From Thermoproteota archaeon (lineage in GTDB: Archaea; Thermoproteota; Thermoprotei_A; Sulfolobales; Pyrodictiaceae): a stretch of DNA of 6,318 bases. Shown in pieces: positions 1 to 4,888 of the stretch. Location of the stretch: the NCBI GenBank assembly GCA_013153105.1, contig JAADFC010000019.1, forward strand, positions 1 through 6,318. The letters are read 5' to 3'. Every line of letters starts with the position of its first letter. Position 1 is the first letter of the stretch. The position numbers and the translations under genes were made by a program. The notes under the pieces were generated by a model. The model was not told the origin of the DNA. It ran no database searches and saw nothing but the letters and a program-made list of their open reading frames with translations.

Positions 1-12
1 GGAGCGTGTTGT

Positions 13-36
13 GCCCCCGGGAGCGCGTCCGGGGGC
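13..36. repeat. Short GC-rich inverted repeat downstream of tRNA-Ala
   Basis: GCCCCCGG (13-20) is complementary to CCGGGGGC (29-36), giving an 8-bp hairpin with an 8-base loop. It lies 17 bases past the encoded CCA of the minus-strand tRNA gene. It may be a structured 3' trailer, or part of an unseen feature beyond the left edge. No T-rich tract follows, so a terminator role is not shown. Bases 1-53 contain nothing else I can support. Confidence 0.4.
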
Positions 37-53
37 TCTCGGGGTTCTGGGGG

Positions 54-130
<77 letters not shown>

Positions 131-172
131 ACCCTCCCAGCCGCCATGGCAGGGTGGCCCGGCGGGGAGGCG

Positions 173-180
173 GCTATATG
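173..180. promoter_or_regulatory. TATA-like box between tRNA-Ala and mazG, usable in both directions
   Basis: GCTATATG is the only AT-rich patch between the two divergent genes. Read on the minus strand (CATATAG), a start about 26 bases downstream would fall near 150, leaving a leader of about 20 nt before the tRNA. Read on the plus strand, the start would fall near 203, just before the GTG at 217. Whether it serves one or both genes is inference. Confidence 0.5.
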
Positions 181-216
181 TCTAGCGGCCCGCGGGCACC
201 GGGGAGGGCGTCGGAG

Positions 217-525
217 GTGGCGAAGGGGGAGGGGAGCTGCATCTGCATCTCCAGGGCTCAGGAGGCCATGCGGAGAGCCTTCACAGAGCGGGACCGCGGG
301 AGGGGGGTGTTTGCAACCTTCACCTGGCTCGTGGAGGAGGTCGGCGAGCTGGGCGAGGCGCTCCTCCGGGGCGACAGGAGGCTGGCCGCCGAGGAGCTTG
401 CCGATGTTATAGCGTGGACGCTCAGCATAGCCGCGCTTCTTGGGATAGACGTGGAGGAGGCTCTCAAAGCCAAGTATGGCGATGTGCTCAGGGCCGCGGG
501 GGGCCACGGGTCTACCTCCTCTTGA
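217..525 (+). CDS. MazG-like nucleotide pyrophosphohydrolase (small stand-alone form)
   Basis: The predicted protein is an all-alpha NTP pyrophosphohydrolase of the MazG superfamily. Such enzymes hydrolyse (d)NTPs to the monophosphate and PPi with Mg2+, usually to clear non-canonical nucleotides. With the GTG at 217 it is 102 aa, the usual size of short archaeal MazG proteins. The family signature is visible: EEVGE at residues 40-44 (E40, E41, E44) and ELAD at 60-63 (E60, D63), matching EExxE...ExxD, preceded by the typical RG..ATFTWLVEE context. Start choice: GTG 217 has GGGGAGGG 8 bases upstream and lies downstream of the TATA-like box at 173-180. ATG 178 also has a GGGGAGG site but sits on that box and would add 13 residues unlike the family. 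GTG 154 is less likely still. The 3' end overlaps the convergent GGGP synthase gene by 14 bases. The physiological substrate cannot be read from the sequence. Confidence 0.88.
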   Translation: MAKGEGSCICISRAQEAMRRAFTERDRGRGVFATFTWLVEEVGELGEALLRGDRRLAAEELADVIAWTLSIAALLGIDVEEALKAKYGDVLRAAGGHGSTSS

Positions 526-1252
526 CCGCTGAGAGTATCTCAAGGGCCCTCTGCGGGTCCCGCTCAGCCATGGTCCCCACAACTATTGCGTCCGCACCCG
601 CGGTCACCGCCGCCCTCGCCGTCTCCGAGCTCCGTATCCCCCCGCCCACTATGAGCATCACCTCCTCGGCGGCCCGCCTAGCCGCCGCCACCGCCTCGGG
701 CGGCACAGGCCTCGGGGCTCCGCTGCCCGCTTCGAGGTAGACAGCCCTCATCCCCATGAGCTCCGCCGCGGCTGCGTAGGCGGCGGCTATGTACGGAGTC
801 TCGTAGGGTATCGGGGCCGCCCTGCCTATATGGCCGGCCGCGCCCCCGTAGCCTACTATGATGTACCCTGTGGGGATGGCCTCGAGCCCCAACCTCTTCA
901 CCAGGGGCGCCGCCGCAACCTGTGCGCCGATCAGCCAGTATGGGTCGAGGCTGTTGAGGAGGCTCATGAAGAGTATGGCGTCGGCCTCCCTCGATATGTT
1001 GGAGACGCCTCCGGGGAAGATTATCACTGGAGCGTGGACGCCGGCGCCGCGGAGCCTGCGGATATACTCGTCGACATCGTAGGGTGTGATGTTGAGGCTG
1101 CCGCCGACGAGGACGGCATCGGCCCCAGCTTCAACCATCGAGGCTACGGTCTCGGGGCTTATCGGCTTCTCGGGGTCCGAGAGGAGGAGGAAAAGCTTCT
1201 CACCAGCCTCCAGTCTCCTCCTCAGGCTCTGCTCCACCCTCCCCGGCTTCAA
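512..1252 (-). CDS. Geranylgeranylglyceryl phosphate synthase (group II)
   Basis: This is a TIM-barrel prenyltransferase that joins sn-glycerol-1-phosphate to geranylgeranyl diphosphate, the first committed step of archaeal ether-lipid synthesis (EC 2.5.1.41). Family motifs appear in order: LLSDPEK near the N-terminus, VLVGGS, IIFPGGVSNIS, ILFMSLLNS, GAQ, EAIPTGYIIV, YLEAGSGAP, the phosphate-binding IVGGGIRS and a closing VVGTMAE. The MSLLNS and GSGAP pattern matches the group II enzymes known from Methanothermobacter and crenarchaea. The TTG at 1252 is preferred because GGAGGAGG lies about 9 bases upstream, giving 246 aa. A TTG at 1282 (256 aa) lacks a clear Shine-Dalgarno site. A GTG at 1237 would match the N-terminal length of the Methanothermobacter enzyme, but its G-rich tract is directly adjacent. 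It follows the Elf1-like gene in the same transcript, overlapping it by 53 bases, which suggests translational coupling. It ends tail-to-tail inside the mazG 3' end. Confidence 0.95.
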   Translation of the reverse strand: MKPGRVEQSLRRRLEAGEKLFLLLSDPEKPISPETVASMVEAGADAVLVGGSLNITPYDVDEYIRRLRGAGVHAPVIIFPGGVSNISREADAILFMSLLNSLDPYWLIGAQVAAAPLVKRLGLEAIPTGYIIVGYGGAAGHIGRAAPIPYETPYIAAAYAAAAELMGMRAVYLEAGSGAPRPVPPEAVAAARRAAEEVMLIVGGGIRSSETARAAVTAGADAIVVGTMAERDPQRALEILSAVKRR

Positions 1253-1586
1253 CCTCTCCTTCCTCCTCCGCGAGGCTCTCAAGGCTTATCTTGCCGGCGC
1301 CCTCCTTGGTGAATTTATACTCTATCGTACCCTCAAGGTAGGCGTCGAGGAACTTGGAGTACACGTCGACGGGCTGGTAGAGCTCGGGCACCCACATCTC
1401 AGCGTAGAGGCCGCAGTTGCCGCAGCGTATGACAGCCTTGACGAGGCCCTGCTCGTTTCTAACCTTCTTGTTTATCTCCACGGTCAACGCCCTAGCGCCG
1501 CAGTGCGGACACTCGAAGACGGTCGGCAGGGTACGCTGCGGCCGCAGCAGCTGCGGCTTCCTATACTTCCTACGGCGGCGACCCAC
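1200..1586 (-). CDS. Elf1-like zinc-ribbon transcription elongation factor
   Basis: This is a small basic zinc-ribbon protein resembling Elf1, the chromatin-associated elongation factor of eukaryotes that also occurs in crenarchaea. From the GTG at 1586 it has 128 aa. Residues 3-10 form the basic stretch RRRRKYRK, as in the family. Cysteines lie at 26/29 (CPHCG) and 55/58 (CGNCG), forming one zinc site, and PVDVYSKFLDAYLEG follows as the conserved C-terminal helix. The last roughly 27 residues are a low-complexity Glu/Gly tail. Start choice: GTG 1586 begins MGRRRR, has GGGGGTG 7 bases upstream, and follows a TATA-like box at 1638-1645 whose predicted transcript would begin near 1615. A GTG at 1622 would lie upstream of that site. 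It leads a two-gene unit with GGGP synthase. The role is inferred from family membership; direct function in archaea is less well established than in eukaryotes. Confidence 0.88.
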   Translation of the reverse strand: MGRRRRKYRKPQLLRPQRTLPTVFECPHCGARALTVEINKKVRNEQGLVKAVIRCGNCGLYAEMWVPELYQPVDVYSKFLDAYLEGTIEYKFTKEGAGKISLESLAEEEGEVEAGEGGAEPEEETGGW

Positions 1587-1637
1587 AGCACAGCACCCCC
1601 GAGAACGCCGCGGGGAGGCCACGGGAGGGTTTAGGCC

Positions 1638-1645
1638 CTAAATAG
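1638..1645 (-). promoter_or_regulatory. TATA-like box of the elf1-GGGP synthase unit
   Basis: On the minus strand this reads CTATTTAG with GCG upstream. It is the only AT-rich element between the RNase P RNA and the Elf1-like gene. A start about 26 bases downstream falls near 1615, leaving a leader of about 30 nt that contains the GGGGGTG ribosome-binding site for GTG 1586. Confidence 0.55.
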
Positions 1646-1663
1646 CGCCGCGTGAACGGCCCC

Positions 1664-2015
1664 GCCCCGCAGGCCCCCCGGGGCTGTAACCCGCCTTCTG
1701 TACCTTCGGCCGCATTCGACTGAGCGGTCCCGGCGCGCCCGTCGCGCGGCCCTCATCGGCGCGCCGCCTTGCTCCCCGGGGGACGGCCGTTTCAACGCAC
1801 CCCCCACGGTCCTCCGCGGGTTACTGGCCCCCCGTTGCCGGGGGGCCCTCGCCGCATCATCGTCCTCCCGGTGGGGGGCGTGCCGTTTCTGTGCCGTTGC
1901 CGCGGGTGTCACCCGCGCCCCCTCACGGGGCCCCGGCGCCGCGGGGAGGGCGGAGTTTCCTCGGCCCCTCTCGCGGGGCCGTCGGCGGCCAGCCCCGGGG
2001 GGCCTGCGGGGCCCG
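1664..2015 (-). ncRNA. rnpB: RNase P RNA (archaeal, type A-like)
   Basis: This is the catalytic RNA of RNase P, which removes 5' leaders from precursor tRNAs. Read on the minus strand, the conserved regions appear in order. CR I is GAGGAAACTCC (1962-1952). A CR II-like ACAGAAAC lies at 1892-1885. CR IV is GGAGCAAGG (1775-1767). GTCGAATG (1720-1713) corresponds to the GAATG element before P2. CR V is ACAGAAGGCGGGTTACAG (1701-1684). Helices close as expected: P1 is 22 perfect pairs between 2011-1990 and 1686-1665, plus a G-C pair 2012/1664. P2 is GGCCGC (1990-1985) with GCGGCC (1713-1708). P3 is a simple hairpin GGCCCC-GCGAGA-GGGGCC (1980-1963), typical of archaea. At about 350 nt it is not the shortened Pyrobaculum type. 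The ends are set by P1 and may be off by a few bases. It lies upstream of the elf1 unit on the same strand, with its own TATA-like box near 2041-2046. Confidence 0.95.
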
Positions 2016-2040
2016 AGGCCTAGGCCGGTGGCGCTGGTGT

Positions 2041-2046
2041 GTATTT
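2041..2046 (-). promoter_or_regulatory. Possible TATA-like box of rnpB
   Basis: AAATAC on the minus strand, preceded by GAGC, stands out in a GC-rich setting. A start about 26 bases downstream falls near 2017, just before the P1 5' strand at 2012. The fit of spacing to the RNA end is the main support. Confidence 0.45.
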
Positions 2047-2056
2047 GCTCCGCGGC

Positions 2057-2085
2057 TGGTGGGCTCCAGGCGAAGCCCAGGGGTC
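2057..2085 (+). repeat. 29-nt repeat, copy 1 (upstream of rnpB)
   Basis: This copy matches 2412-2440 at 25 of 29 ungapped positions and contains the core GTGGGCTCCAG (2059-2069), followed by GCGAAGCCC. The core occurs again at 4018-4028. GGGCT and AGCCC within the copy can form a 5-bp hairpin. It lies just upstream of the proposed rnpB TATA box. Its role is unknown. Confidence 0.55.
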
Positions 2086-2245
2086 TGTCGACTTACCTTT
2101 CGTATGGATGCTGTTTTAGTTTTCCTCTATTTGACTGGTGTGAGGGAGGGGGACCCCTCTGGTTCTAGTGGAGGATGGTGGTGGGGTGCATGCCACAGAG
2201 CCGTCTAGCTATATCTGTTCTACATCCTCTTTTAGCCAAACTACT

Positions 2246-2263
2246 CTAGGAGGACACCTCTAG
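2246..2263. repeat. Small imperfect inverted repeat
   Basis: CTAGGAGG and CCTCTAG flank ACA, giving a short stem with one bulged G. It sits at the border between the AT-rich and GC-rich halves of the intergenic region. It may be chance. Confidence 0.25.
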
Positions 2264-2411
2264 AATTGAATGTGACTGTGGCTTGTTGCTTGTGGACAGC
2301 GGCTGGGGAGGGTGTAGGCGCAGCTGAGGGGTGTGCGCCTGGCGGCGCGTGGTGCTACCGGCGTGGCTTGCGGGGTTGAAGCCTGTCAGGCTGGAAGGCC
2401 GAGTGGGAGCA

Positions 2412-2440
2412 TAGTGGGCTCCAGGGGAAGCCAGGGGGTC
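2412..2440 (+). repeat. 29-nt repeat, copy 2 (just past the tiaS stop)
   Basis: This is the second copy of the sequence at 2057-2085, with mismatches at repeat positions 2, 15, 22 and 23. Its core GTGGGCTCCAG is at 2414-2424. Here GGAGC (2406-2410) and GCTCC (2418-2422) form an inverted repeat with a 7-base spacer, an arrangement also found at the third core copy. It begins eight bases beyond the tiaS stop codon on the transcript side. Confidence 0.55.
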
Positions 2441-2447
2441 GCTAACC

Positions 2448-3692
2448 CTAGGGTAAACCGTTGAAGCCGCCGGCCACGCGGTCCACGCGGCGCGGCGGGC
2501 GGAGGAGTTTCTCGCCCCGGTACCTGCAGCGCTCCAGCGGCATGGCCAGGTGGTGGAGGCTGGCCAGCGGCGGCTGCCAGACCCTCAGCCCACAAGGCCT
2601 GTAAGGGGGGGTTGGCCCGCCGTCGACCGAGAGTAGCTCGAGGTTGAGCGTTGCACCCGCCTCCTGTGGCTTGACGACTCCAGCTACCGAGACCTCGGCG
2701 CCGGGTTCGAGGCCTTCGAGGACGCGCCGGAGGGGCCCGGTCTCCCGGTACGCTGCCACCTCCAGGGAGCCCGTGTGGTCCCGGACCCTCGCTACCACGT
2801 GGCCGCCGGGGAGTCGCCGGGGCCGCTCCTCTATCACGCCCCAGAGCATCATTGCCCGGTACGGCGCGGCGTGGCGGGCTGGCCTTGGGGCGAGGTGCTG
2901 GTTTGTGGCCTGGTTGCTCCGGTAGACGACCCAGTGGCTCGGCTCCTCCCCCGCGTCGATCGCCTCCAGCGCGTGTAGGAGGGGCTCGGGCTCCTCGCCT
3001 CGGACCCCGTAGAGTACGGGGTCGGGGCCGTGGGGTGCCACGAGCGGTCTGTCAGCCTCGTAGTCGTAGTTGGAGAATGTCAGGGGCCCCGTCTCGAGGT
3101 CAAATGACACAACGGTCTCGGGGTCTACCCTCCGCGGCTGGCCCCAGAGACCCGGCCGCCGGTACGCGAGGAGCTCGAAGGTGAAGTCGCCTGTGAAGTC
3201 TGCCCCGAGCGCGGCGAGCGCGCCGACCAGGCCCCGGGCCTCCGGGCCCAGGAGGCCGGCGGCTCCAGCTTCTGCGAGGCACGACCGGGCTTCGCCCAGC
3301 GTCACCACGTCACGGAGGGCTCTCCGGTACAGCCTCCCGAGGCAGGGGGGCCTGGAGGAGAGGTAGTCTTCAAGTCCCTCCCCGTGGACGAGGAGGGCTA
3401 CGAGGCTCGGCTTACGGTGCCCGCCGGCCTCGGCGTAGACCATGGCGGCGCGGGCCAGGCTGCGGGCCAGCCGCTCGCCCTCGCCGCGGCTGGCCACCCT
3501 GAGGAGCAGCGCTACTGAAGCGTTGCCCCTTGTCTTCCAGGGCACGGCGGGGTTCAGCCTGACTAGCCACGGGTAGTCGGCGGGCTCCGCTCCTTCCCGC
3601 AGGGCTAGGCCCAGCAGCAGGGAGGCCAGGTGTGTCGTACAGCCGGCTAGGGGTGTGTCAAAACTGTCCAGGCCCACGGCCAGTATGGGCAA
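2448..3692 (-). CDS. tiaS: tRNA(Ile2) 2-agmatinylcytidine synthetase TiaS
   Basis: TiaS uses ATP and agmatine to convert C34 of the tRNA-Ile CAU anticodon to agmatidine, so that the tRNA decodes AUA and not AUG. The protein is 414 aa, near the usual 420. The N-terminal GLDSFDTPLAGCTTH (residues 7-21) corresponds to the GxDDTDS.GGCTTY motif of the family. DFTGDFTFELLAYR, TFSNYDYE, PVLYGVRGEEPEPL and WVVYRSNQATNQHL follow in family order. An OB-fold-like segment (from about AMMLWGVIEERP to SVAGVVKP) precedes PPLASLHHLAMPLER near the C-terminus. The second Asp of the DDTD motif is Ser here, and the four-cysteine zinc ribbon expected between the OB fold and the HHLA segment is missing. The TTG start at 3692 has GGGAGG about 6 bases upstream. 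It lies 23 bases after the RAM gene, with which it probably shares a transcript. Confidence 0.94.
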   Translation of the reverse strand: MPILAVGLDSFDTPLAGCTTHLASLLLGLALREGAEPADYPWLVRLNPAVPWKTRGNASVALLLRVASRGEGERLARSLARAAMVYAEAGGHRKPSLVALLVHGEGLEDYLSSRPPCLGRLYRRALRDVVTLGEARSCLAEAGAAGLLGPEARGLVGALAALGADFTGDFTFELLAYRRPGLWGQPRRVDPETVVSFDLETGPLTFSNYDYEADRPLVAPHGPDPVLYGVRGEEPEPLLHALEAIDAGEEPSHWVVYRSNQATNQHLAPRPARHAAPYRAMMLWGVIEERPRRLPGGHVVARVRDHTGSLEVAAYRETGPLRRVLEGLEPGAEVSVAGVVKPQEAGATLNLELLSVDGGPTPPYRPCGLRVWQPPLASLHHLAMPLERCRYRGEKLLRPPRRVDRVAGGFNGLP

Positions 3693-3715
3693 GCGCCCCC
3701 TCCCGGGAGGGGTGG

Positions 3716-3967
3716 CTACCTCTTCTCGTGGTCCTTAACGACTATCATTGTGAGCGTGGACCTCACCTTAGGGCTACTCCGGAGCGCCCGGTAGACTATG
3801 TTGTAGACGCTATCCTTATCGTCGCCCTCTATCACCGCCACTATGTCGTATAGCCCGTAGACCATGTAGACGGCCTTGACCTCCGGCATGTTTGCAAGCA
3901 TGTTGAACACGTCGTCGTCGGCTCCTACCTCCGTGTTAACAAGGACGACAGCCTTAGTCTTAGCCAT
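3716..3967 (-). CDS. Stand-alone Lrp/AsnC ligand-binding (RAM) domain protein
   Basis: This 83-aa protein consists only of the alpha-beta amino-acid-binding domain of Lrp/AsnC regulators (RAM, AsnC_trans_reg). There is no helix-turn-helix: upstream sequence in frame is antisense to tsr3 and does not resemble a DNA-binding domain. The pattern MAKTKAVVLVNTEVG, then MPEVKAVYMVYGLYDIVAVIEGDD (G38, Y40, D41) and a final STLTMIVVKDHEKR fits the beta-alpha-beta-beta-alpha-beta fold. Stand-alone RAM proteins form oligomers and may bind amino acids or partner with full-length Lrp proteins; the ligand here is unknown. The ATG has an excellent GGAGGTG site 8 bases upstream. It is the first gene of the operon with tiaS. 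Whether it has any functional link with tRNA modification is not shown. Confidence 0.9.
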   Translation of the reverse strand: MAKTKAVVLVNTEVGADDDVFNMLANMPEVKAVYMVYGLYDIVAVIEGDDKDSVYNIVYRALRSSPKVRSTLTMIVVKDHEKR

Positions 3968-4010
3968 GACCCCAGCACCTCCGCTCCCACTGAGCCGGAG
4001 CCAGGCCGCG

Positions 4011-4028
4011 GGGAGCAGTGGGCTCCAG
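4011..4028 (+). repeat. Third copy of GTGGGCTCCAG core, within an inverted repeat
   Basis: GTGGGCTCCAG at 4018-4028 is identical to the cores at 2059-2069 and 2414-2424. GGAGC (4012-4016) and GCTCC (4022-4026) form an inverted repeat with a 5-base spacer. It lies immediately before the AT-rich promoter box in the lrp-tsr3 intergenic region, so it could be an operator or a BRE-side element. This is inference. Confidence 0.45.
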
Positions 4029-4030
4029 AG

Positions 4031-4038
4031 GTAAAATA
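4031..4038. promoter_or_regulatory. TATA-like box in the divergent lrp/tsr3 intergenic region
   Basis: GTAAAATA is the only AT-rich element in the 121 bases between the two divergent starts. On the plus strand it predicts initiation near 4061 and a leader of about 28 nt to ATG 4089. On the minus strand TATTTTAC predicts initiation near 4009 and a leader of about 42 nt to the ATG at 3967. Because the box is nearly symmetrical, it could serve both directions. Confidence 0.6.
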
Positions 4039-4088
4039 GTGGGAGGCCGCATGGTCTGCAGGCTCGTGGAGGGGTGCGGAGGGGCGGC

Positions 4089-4676
4089 ATGAGCAGGCCG
4101 CGGCTGTATATAGTGTACAGCGGCGGCGACAACCCTAAGGCGAACACGGCGCTCAGGCTCATACGTGCAGGCATAGCTGTGAGGGTGGCCAGGCCCCCGA
4201 GGGGCTCGGTCCTCCTGGACGCCCGCGCCTCTACGCCGGTCTCGGCCGAGGACCGGGACGTTATAGCCGAGAAGGGGTTGGTGGTGGTCGACGCGAGCTG
4301 GCGGAGGCTCCCGCCTCCGCCGTCGAAGCGTGTCCGGGCTAGGAGGCTCCCCCTCCTGCTTGCAGCCAACCCGGTGAACTACGGCAGGCCCTTCCTCCTG
4401 AGCAGCGCCGAGGCCCTCGCGGCTGCGCTCGACGTCGCGGGATACCCGGAAGAGGCTAGGCGTGTGCTCTCAGTGTTCAAGTGGGGTCCCGTGTTCTTCG
4501 AGCTGAACGGGGGGCTGCTGGAGGCCTACCGGGGGCTCGACGCTAAGGGAGTGGTGGAGGCTGAGTGCCGCATCCTGCGGGAGCTGGGCCTTGAGGATGG
4601 TGAAGTCTGTAGCCCCGGCAGGCTGCTGGGCCTCTACCGGAGGCTGCTGGAGTCCTATATCGAGCGTGGAAGGTGA
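4089..4676 (+). CDS. tsr3: Tsr3 family rRNA aminocarboxypropyltransferase (DUF367)
   Basis: Tsr3 transfers the 3-amino-3-carboxypropyl group of S-adenosylmethionine to a (methyl)pseudouridine of small-subunit rRNA; in yeast this completes the hypermodified nucleotide begun by Nep1. The archaeal homologue is expected to act on the matching 16S site. The 195-aa protein begins RLYIVYSGGDNPKANTALRLIRAG, then has VSAEDRD (51-57) and GLVVVDASW (63-71, where many homologues have CSW). LLLAANPVNYGRPFLLSSAEALAAAL (from 89) is the best-conserved, SAM-binding part, and FKWGPVFFELNGGLLEAY follows. ATG 4089 is preferred over the in-frame GTG 4074 because GGAGG (4078-4082) sits 6 bases upstream. It diverges from the lrp-tiaS operon and is followed by a 212-base gap. 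Confidence 0.93.
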   Translation: MSRPRLYIVYSGGDNPKANTALRLIRAGIAVRVARPPRGSVLLDARASTPVSAEDRDVIAEKGLVVVDASWRRLPPPPSKRVRARRLPLLLAANPVNYGRPFLLSSAEALAAALDVAGYPEEARRVLSVFKWGPVFFELNGGLLEAYRGLDAKGVVEAECRILRELGLEDGEVCSPGRLLGLYRRLLESYIERGR

Positions 4677-4724
4677 AGCACGCCTATAGCCTGCTGGGGG
4701 CTCGGTGCTGGTGTCCATCTCCAC

Positions 4725-4759
4725 AGCCGGAACCCCCGGCGCATGCTAGGGTTCCGGCT
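4725..4759. repeat. 11-bp perfect inverted repeat downstream of tsr3
   Basis: AGCCGGAACCC (4725-4735) is exactly complementary to GGGTTCCGGCT (4749-4759) around a 13-base loop. It starts 48 bases after the tsr3 stop. Archaeal termination depends mainly on T-rich tracts, and none follows, so this may be a transcript-end structure, a processing site or a protein-binding site. The rest of 4677-4888 is GC-rich and shows no gene or clear TATA box. A smaller CCCGGG-CTT-CCCGGG hairpin is at 4865-4879, just before the cca start. Confidence 0.5.
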
Positions 4760-4888
4760 CTGCAATACCAGCCCTCCTCATAGCCCCTGCAGCCGCTGCT
4801 CCATCCCGCGCGGGGGTCTATCGGGGTTTCACCGGCCTTCAAGTGCCCCGCCCCTCCGGCGGCTCCCGGGCTTCCCGGGGCTGCGGCG

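Larger units (their letters stand above)
2016..2447. other. Intergenic region with no recognised gene
   Basis: No credible coding sequence is seen here. Bases about 2085-2290 are visibly AT-richer than the rest of the window, with scattered TATA-like patches (for example CTATATC at 2210-2216) and T-runs, and could hold promoters or the transcript end of the tiaS operon. Bases about 2290-2440 are GC-rich and have several short complementary segments: AGGCGCA/TGCGCCT around 2320-2345, GGCTT/AAGCC and AGCCT/AGGCT further on. A structured RNA is possible, but I could not match tRNA, 5S, SRP, C/D or H/ACA signatures on either strand. The 29-nt repeat copies at 2057-2085 and 2412-2440 bracket the region. 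A 10-bp palindrome ACCCTAGGGT (2445-2454) covers the tiaS stop codon. Confidence 0.5.

Noticed and set aside
830..1312. Open frame of 160 codons on the plus strand
   Set aside because: It is antisense to the clearly conserved GGGP synthase; its composition reflects GC-rich codon bias and it has no family resemblance. The same applies to the plus-strand frames at 1086-1634 and 414-740.
1853..1866. GATGATG on the minus strand, like a C box of a C/D sRNA
   Set aside because: It lies inside the RNase P RNA, and no paired D box at suitable spacing was found.
1631..2208. Several frames of 84-105 codons
   Set aside because: They overlap the RNase P RNA and consist mostly of Arg, Gly and Pro, as expected for GC-rich structured RNA. 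The tail of one (from about 2105) would be a 34-aa peptide without a ribosome-binding site.
2290..2440. SRP RNA or H/ACA RNA
   Set aside because: There is only a faint match to the SRP helix 8 motif and no conserved asymmetric loop. The AGGCGCA hairpin followed by ACA on the minus strand has no pseudouridylation pocket.
2644..3366. Plus-strand and minus-strand frames inside tiaS
   Set aside because: They are shadows of tiaS in other frames with no recognisable motifs.
3716..4369. Long form (217 codons) of the RAM protein gene
   Set aside because: The extra 134 codons are antisense to tsr3, show no helix-turn-helix, and pass through the promoter region. ATG 3967 has an ideal ribosome-binding site.
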